From Robertmurraya korlensis NBRC 107688 (GTDB lineage: Bacteria > Bacillota > Bacilli > Bacillales > Cytobacillaceae), in assembly GCF_001591645.1 (NCBI RefSeq), contig NZ_BCVH01000029.1, positions 1 to 47,536 on the forward strand: a DNA stretch of 47,536 nt, written 5' to 3'. The position numbers were made by a program, and so were the translations under genes. The notes under the pieces are model-generated. The model made no database searches. It worked only from the letters and a program-made list of their open reading frames with translations, and was not told the DNA's origin. Numbering within the stretch: the stretch's first letter is position 1; the number at the start of each line of letters is the position of its first letter. Shown piece after piece: positions 43,926 to 47,536 of the stretch.

Positions 43926-44582
43926 TTATTTCTTTACCCTCGAAACCGTCATCCCATCACCGATTGGGATAAGCACGGATTCTAATTGAGGATTATTCGC
44001 TACCATTTCATTAAATTCCTTCATGAATTCTGTATATCGTTTCGGTGCCACCGCATCATCGGCCACACTACCACCCGCTAGAACATTATCAATAACGATT
44101 AATGCACTTGGTTCCGCTAATGTAATGCAATGGTTTAAGTAATTTCCATAGTTTTCTTTATCAGCATCAATAAAGAAAAAATCAAACTTCTGATTCTTAC
44201 TAACAAGTGTTTCAAGACTTTGTAAGGCTGGCCCTGTTAGATAGGAAACCTGCTTAGCGAAGCCTGCTTTCAATAGATTACTATACGCAAGTTCTGCATA
44301 TTTCTCCTCAAGTTCAAGTGAAGTTAATGTTCCATCACTCCCAAAACCTCTTGCTAGGCATATTCCACTATATCCACCAAGTGCTCCAATTTCGAGTACA
44401 TTTTTAGCCCCGGAAATTTTTATAAGCATCGATAGTAGTTTTCCAGAGGAAGGAGATACTGACATAGACCGCATCCCGTTTTCTCTGATAGAAAAAAGAA
44501 CTGCCTCTAACAGTTCATCGTGATTAGAAAATAACGAATCGATATAATGGTTAATTTGTTTCATTGGGTTCATCACCATCAA
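43926..44582 (-). CDS. SAM-dependent O-methyltransferase
   Basis: About 218 aa, of the catechol/caffeoyl-CoA O-methyltransferase group (YrrM-like). The SAM site is VLEIGALGGYSGICLA, the second strand LTSLELEEKYAELA, and the metal site is in FFIDADKENYGNYL and VIDNVLAGGSV (two Asp and an Asn). The start may be TTG at 44582 or the following ATG, seven and ten bases after AAGGAG; either overlaps the upstream gene by about 30 bases. It is the middle gene of a three-gene operon and probably methylates a phenolic or hydroxyl group. Confidence 0.88.
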   Translation of the reverse strand: MMVMNPMKQINHYIDSLFSNHDELLEAVLFSIRENGMRSMSVSPSSGKLLSMLIKISGAKNVLEIGALGGYSGICLARGFGSDGTLTSLELEEKYAELAYSNLLKAGFAKQVSYLTGPALQSLETLVSKNQKFDFFFIDADKENYGNYLNHCITLAEPSALIVIDNVLAGGSVADDAVAPKRYTEFMKEFNEMVANNPQLESVLIPIGDGMTVSRVKK

Positions 44583-44934
44583 CTAAGGACTCCTTACTTT
44601 TCAATGCAGATGCTTCTTCGTTCATCTTCTCAAATGGGAGGTCCATTGTTTCTCCCTCATGTAATTCAAATAATTGAATAAACTCATTTTTAACCATATC
44701 AATTGCTTTTAATTCACCGAGTAAGATCTGGTTAATTGATTGAAACTCAGGTTCTTCTAACTGTTGCTTAATCGTTGCACGCTTAAGGTTTAACATTTCC
44801 AAGAATGCAATTGCTCTCCCTCGGCGAAAAGTTTTTGCACCACCACGTTGGTGGGTAGCATGCTCCCTTCCTCTATGGCGCTCACCACGGTGATGTCCCT
44901 CTTTTTTAAAATCCTTAAATTTTTCTTCTCTCAA
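44551..44934 (-). CDS. His/Arg-rich protein of unknown function
   Basis: About 127 aa. The start is TTG at 44934, seven bases after AAAGGAG; an ATG at 44961 lies inside the downstream operator. The N-terminus is very basic and His-rich (HHRGERHRGREHATHQRGG). A helical middle follows (FRRGRAIAFLEMLNLKRAT, then LLGELKAIDMVKNEFIQLFELHE) and an acidic tail. I see no helix-turn-helix with confidence and cannot name a family, though the middle looks conserved in style. It is the first gene of an operon with a methyltransferase and an esterase, behind a heavily operated promoter. Confidence 0.65.
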   Translation of the reverse strand: MREEKFKDFKKEGHHRGERHRGREHATHQRGGAKTFRRGRAIAFLEMLNLKRATIKQQLEEPEFQSINQILLGELKAIDMVKNEFIQLFELHEGETMDLPFEKMNEEASALKSKESLVDGDEPNETN

Positions 44935-44952
44935 TGTAAAGCTCCTTTCCTT

Positions 44953-45015
44953 TGTATACATTTGTATACAAGTTGTAATATCTCATATTGTATACAAATG
45001 TATACATTATGTCAA
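44953..45015 (-). promoter_or_regulatory. Sigma-A promoter covered by paired TGTATACA operators
   Basis: On the minus strand: TTGACA (45015-45010), a 17-bp spacer and TACAAT (44992-44987), a strong promoter. TGTATACAAATGTATACA (44989-45006) fills the spacer and touches the -10. A second copy, TGTATACATTTGTATACA (44953-44970), lies over the start of the transcript. The centres are 36 bp apart and the two are inverted relative to each other. This is the layout of a tightly repressed promoter. Confidence 0.85.
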
Positions 45016-45021
45016 ATCAAT

Positions 45022-45050
45022 AAAAAAAAGCTTCTGTTTATAACAGAAGG
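45022..45050 (-). terminator. Intrinsic terminator of the alkylation-repair-like gene
   Basis: CTTCTGTT (45031-45038) pairs with AACAGAAG (45042-45049); the minus-strand transcript then has CTTTTTTTT. It lies upstream of the operator region. Confidence 0.82.
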
Positions 45051-45116
45051 CTTTTAATTTGGGAAAATATATTGTTCTATAATACATTTGAATGCTTTTA
45101 TTTTATTTTTTAAATT

Positions 45117-45824
45117 TTAACATCTTACATATTTACGTTTGAAACCAAGTCTCCCTCTCACAATTTCCTTTTGAATACTTTCGTAAGCATTGAGAAAACT
45201 ACTTTTTTTGTTATCCCGTTTGACTTCTACTATACCTACTTCCTTTGAAATCTCCACTGCTTTTTCATGGAGCGGCAAATAGGAAATCCCCACGGTGTAT
45301 AGGAAATTATTCATAGCGGCTTTGGTTCGTTCTGGGGAATCATGAATCGAGTTTTTCACAAGATCAAGCATACTGGCAAGCTTGCCTACAGAAAACTCTT
45401 TGTCTTTCCGGTTCCCTAAAAGCCAGCAGTAACAACTCCATCCGGCTGACATTCTCAACTCATCACTGCTTGCAATCCATTTATCAGCAACGTCTTGTGC
45501 AATATCTGACTCTGATAAAGTTACTGCAACTACATAATCGGACAGCATATAAAAGTACGCCCCATCCATCCAACGATCGAAATCCGATTCAGTCATGGCT
45601 TTTGGGTCTGCAATAATGCCTGCAAAATACATTGCATCGTAGTTGCCTGTGGCATAAAGGTCTTCAGCCAAAGGTTGATTTATTTTTATTTTCTTTGCGA
45701 TTGGCTTCATAGCACCTGTAGCCACGCCAAAAACTGGCTCGTGCGCACCATTGGATATGTACATTTTTTTCGTTCGTTCCTTACCGAGGTCTGCAAGCTC
45801 CTGCATAACTGTTTCGAAATCCAT
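45117..45824 (-). CDS. DNA alkylation repair (AlkD-like) HEAT-repeat protein
   Basis: A 235-aa all-helical protein resembling the PF08713 DNA_alkylation family. It has repeated amphipathic helices and a Trp/Tyr-rich stretch (DRWMDGAYFYMLSDYV, SAGWSCYCWLLGNR) where AlkD-type glycosylases hold the DNA base. A conserved catalytic Asp may be the one in MLSDYVV. Such proteins excise N3- or N7-alkylpurines; some members only bind DNA. It is monocistronic. Family membership is from recalled pattern, so the activity is probable rather than certain. Confidence 0.75.
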   Translation of the reverse strand: MDFETVMQELADLGKERTKKMYISNGAHEPVFGVATGAMKPIAKKIKINQPLAEDLYATGNYDAMYFAGIIADPKAMTESDFDRWMDGAYFYMLSDYVVAVTLSESDIAQDVADKWIASSDELRMSAGWSCYCWLLGNRKDKEFSVGKLASMLDLVKNSIHDSPERTKAAMNNFLYTVGISYLPLHEKAVEISKEVGIVEVKRDNKKSSFLNAYESIQKEIVRGRLGFKRKYVRC

Positions 45825-45901
45825 GTTTTTAGCACATCCTTTTTAATATTACTCACATAATTGTAATCAAGTCTATCACTAGTATATACTATGCTAAAAG
45901 C

Positions 45902-45932
45902 AAAAAAATGGATGATACCCGAAGATATCATC
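45902..45932 (-). terminator. Intrinsic terminator of the SpoIID/LytB gene
   Basis: GATGATA (45911-45917) pairs with TATCATC (45926-45932); the minus-strand transcript continues CATTTTTTT. It lies 20 bp past the stop codon. Confidence 0.82.
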
Positions 45933-45950
45933 ACATAAAATAAGTATTTA

Positions 45951-47210
45951 TTAATATTCTGTTTTGGTTTTGGTGACTTTAACCTTAGTGCCTGGATAAT
46001 AGTGGCCTAAAATTTCTTTATAGGTTTTCCCCTTTTCTGCCATTTCGTTTGCACCCCATTGACTCATACCAACACCATGACCATTACCATTACCACTTAC
46101 TTTATAAGAAGTAGAGTTCATTTCAAACGAACTTATTAAATAACTTCTAAAGTGTGCTCCACCTATCATCGGTCGTATTTTTTTTAATTCAACATGTTCT
46201 AATGAGGCTCTTTCGAATAAAATGGTGCCATCGATCAGTCTTCTCATAAACTCAATTTGGATCGACCCTCTTACTGATCTTTGTGATCCATTTTTATCTT
46301 TATCGATTGCAAAAAAAGGAATACTTAAAATTTTTATTTCCCCTTCATACCCATTCCGATTAAGCCATTTATTAATAGAAATTGCGATTGTTCTATCTTT
46401 CTCCCTTAATTCATCCCAATCCTTTGTTCTGATTTCATCCATATCTATTTGTGTTTTTAATAATGTAAATTCCCAAGGTTGAATGGGATCATAAGGATCC
46501 TGTTTGATTGGGAAATATGGGCTTGGTTTGCCACCCCATACATTTTTATTACTTTCTGTTATCCCACCATTACTCGCAGAATAAAAAGCACTTATAGGTT
46601 TATCTTGAAACGTAATTATTTCCCCTTTGGTATCAATTACTGCCCTCTTTGTTTTATCGAATTCATTGTACCCTCCGTAGACTTGATATTGAATAGTGTC
46701 ATCAAGTTGGGGACTTTTATGGGTGATTGTGTAAGTACGAGCAGCTAACGTTTGTGCTTTTAAGGCCTCTAGATTCCATTCAGGAAACACTTCAAATGGG
46801 ACAACACCCTTTAAGTAATCCTCTAGTAGCACTTGATTAACGGGTCTAATGTATTTTTCTTCTTCTATATTGAACTCTATCGCACCCATATAAGGCCTTC
46901 CATCAATGTAAATTAGATGTTTTTCATCATAAACGTCTGGATATAAAATAAACGGACTATCTATCTCCATTTTTGACCCGCTACAAGTAAGAAGCATTTT
47001 CTCACCTTTAAACGAAAGGATATATTCATCTCCTTCATTTAACATCAATGCGGGTTCTAACGTTGAATAAGCACCTTTAATGTGAAGTGATAATTTAGAG
47101 GTGTCTCCAATATAGTTCCTTAACTTGACGGTGACCATCTCTTCCGCTTCTACTTCACTAGCGAACGAGAGTAAGAAAAAGGAGGAGATCATAAAAATTA
47201 AAGTTTTCAT
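45951..47210 (-). CDS. SpoIID/LytB-domain protein (cell-wall lytic enzyme or modifier)
   Basis: About 419 aa from the ATG at 47210. It begins with a signal peptide (KTLIFMISSFFLLSFASEVEA). The SpoIID domain includes YLKGVVPFEVFPEWNLEALKAQTLAARTY with the catalytic-type Glu in PFEVFP, AFYSASNGGITESNKNVWGG, and the hallmark GHGVGMSQWGANEMAEKG near the C-terminus. SpoIID trims peptidoglycan stems during spore engulfment; LytB modifies an autolysin. At 419 aa it is longer than SpoIID (about 340), so I do not assign it to spoIID itself. The start is uncertain: the GGAG is only a base or two from the ATG. The ATG at 47273 is rejected because it lies at the end of the tRNA terminator. Confidence 0.85.
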   Translation of the reverse strand: MKTLIFMISSFFLLSFASEVEAEEMVTVKLRNYIGDTSKLSLHIKGAYSTLEPALMLNEGDEYILSFKGEKMLLTCSGSKMEIDSPFILYPDVYDEKHLIYIDGRPYMGAIEFNIEEEKYIRPVNQVLLEDYLKGVVPFEVFPEWNLEALKAQTLAARTYTITHKSPQLDDTIQYQVYGGYNEFDKTKRAVIDTKGEIITFQDKPISAFYSASNGGITESNKNVWGGKPSPYFPIKQDPYDPIQPWEFTLLKTQIDMDEIRTKDWDELREKDRTIAISINKWLNRNGYEGEIKILSIPFFAIDKDKNGSQRSVRGSIQIEFMRRLIDGTILFERASLEHVELKKIRPMIGGAHFRSYLISSFEMNSTSYKVSGNGNGHGVGMSQWGANEMAEKGKTYKEILGHYYPGTKVKVTKTKTEY

Positions 47211-47274
47211 ACTCCTATTATTTATAATGTATTTATTGATTATTCCTAAAGTTCTTAACGAATTAGAGAGCATA

Positions 47275-47299
47275 AAAAAAACGCTAATTAGCGTTTTTT
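47275..47299 (-). terminator. Intrinsic terminator of the tRNA genes
   Basis: AAAACGCTA and TAGCGTTTT form a near-perfect stem with flanking A and T runs. It follows tRNA-Arg on the minus strand and precedes the SpoIID/LytB gene. Confidence 0.8.
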
Positions 47300-47309
47300 G
47301 TCTTTTTTA

Positions 47310-47383
47310 CGCGCCTTAGAGGATTCGAACCTCTGACCGTACGCTTAGAAGGCGTATGCTCTATCCAGCTGAGCTAAAGGCGC
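47310..47383 (-). tRNA. tRNA-Arg (anticodon TCT)
   Basis: The minus strand folds as a complete cloverleaf. Acceptor GCGCCTT pairs with AAGGCGC. The D arm is GCTC/GAGC. The anticodon arm is TACGC-CTTCTAA-GCGTA with anticodon TCT. The T arm is AGAGG-TTCGAAT-CCTCT, with discriminator G. CCA is not encoded. It reads AGA codons. Confidence 0.96.
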
Positions 47384-47429
47384 ATTATAAATTAACGGAG
47401 AATAGGTAATTCACCAAATAAAAAAATGG

Positions 47430-47501
47430 CTCCGCAGGTAGGACTCGAACCTACGACCGTTCGGTTAACAGCCGAATGCTCTACCACTGAGCTACTGCGG
47501 A
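47430..47501 (-). tRNA. tRNA-Asn (anticodon GTT)
   Basis: Complete cloverleaf on the minus strand. Acceptor TCCGCAG pairs with CTGCGGA. The anticodon arm is TTCGG-CTGTTAA-CCGAA with anticodon GTT. The T arm is GTAGG-TTCGAGT-CCTAC, with discriminator G. CCA is not encoded. It lies 46 bp upstream of tRNA-Arg in the same direction and is probably co-transcribed with it. Confidence 0.96.
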
Positions 47502-47536
47502 ACATTAATATGTTATTTTGCTATCGCAAAATATTC

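Noticed and set aside
44953-45006. TnrA/GlnR boxes for the TGTATACA operators
   Set aside because: The TnrA consensus TGTNAN7TNACA is 17 bp with A at position 5; these sites are 18 bp and have T there.
45707-45934. A 75-codon minus-strand frame overlapping the start of the alkylation-repair-like gene
   Set aside because: It overlaps the terminator of the SpoIID/LytB gene and the true start region in another frame; no family signal.

Overview
The window is a low-GC chromosomal segment of a Bacillaceae-type, probably spore-forming Firmicute. The basis is strong AGGAGG-type ribosome sites with many TTG/GTG starts, a SpoIID/LytB-domain protein, MsmX-style sugar ABC transporters without their own ATPase, YesM/YesN-type two-component genes, and tRNA genes lacking an encoded CCA. 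The species cannot be named from the sequence alone.

Region 1 (about 0.2-1.5 kb) is an aldo/keto reductase divergent from a HxlR-family regulator. Region 2 (1.6-13.4 kb) is a putrescine/GABA catabolic island read on the minus strand. A four-gene operon (aldehyde dehydrogenase, putrescine aminotransferase, gabT, gabD) converts putrescine to succinate. An NhaC-family transporter lies downstream of it, a sigma-54 activator upstream, and a glutamate dehydrogenase operon upstream of that. Each of three units (nhaC, the catabolic operon, the gdh operon) is preceded by a near-perfect -24/-12 sigma-54 promoter. Each also has copies of a shared palindrome (roughly TATGCARAATTGMATA) at about -70 to -120, which I read as enhancer sites for the 709-aa activator. 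The glutamate dehydrogenase operon carries two unusual small partners: a DUF3055-like protein and a biotinyl-fold protein lacking the modifiable lysine.

Region 3 (13.5-23.4 kb) holds small and regulatory genes: two membrane proteins, an MHYT-GGDEF-EAL protein, an unlisted short gene for a six-cysteine SCIFF ranthipeptide precursor followed by its radical SAM maturase, a PAP2 phosphatase, several small hypothetical proteins, a ferritin-like/cupin fusion, and a 3-mercaptopyruvate sulfurtransferase convergent with an Rrf2 regulator. Region 4 (23.6-24.8 kb) is a 1,250-bp IS3-family insertion with a disrupted orfB. It sits between the two arms of what looks like the terminator of the next operon.

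Region 5 (24.9-39.8 kb) is a fructan utilisation locus on the minus strand. It has a YesM-type kinase, a YesN-type regulator and a membrane-anchored binding protein as one signalling operon. A second operon has two permeases, a lipoprotein binding protein, a cytoplasmic GH32 enzyme, a fructokinase and a very large secreted multidomain GH32 levanase/inulinase. Together these detect fructan, cut it outside the cell, import the oligosaccharides, hydrolyse them and phosphorylate fructose.

Region 6 (39.9-47.5 kb) has a PepSY membrane protein with a YtkA-like lipoprotein, a HAD phosphatase, a three-gene operon (unknown His/Arg-rich protein, O-methyltransferase, esterase) behind a promoter covered by paired TGTATACA operators, a DNA alkylation repair-like protein, a SpoIID/LytB protein, and tRNA-Arg and tRNA-Asn.
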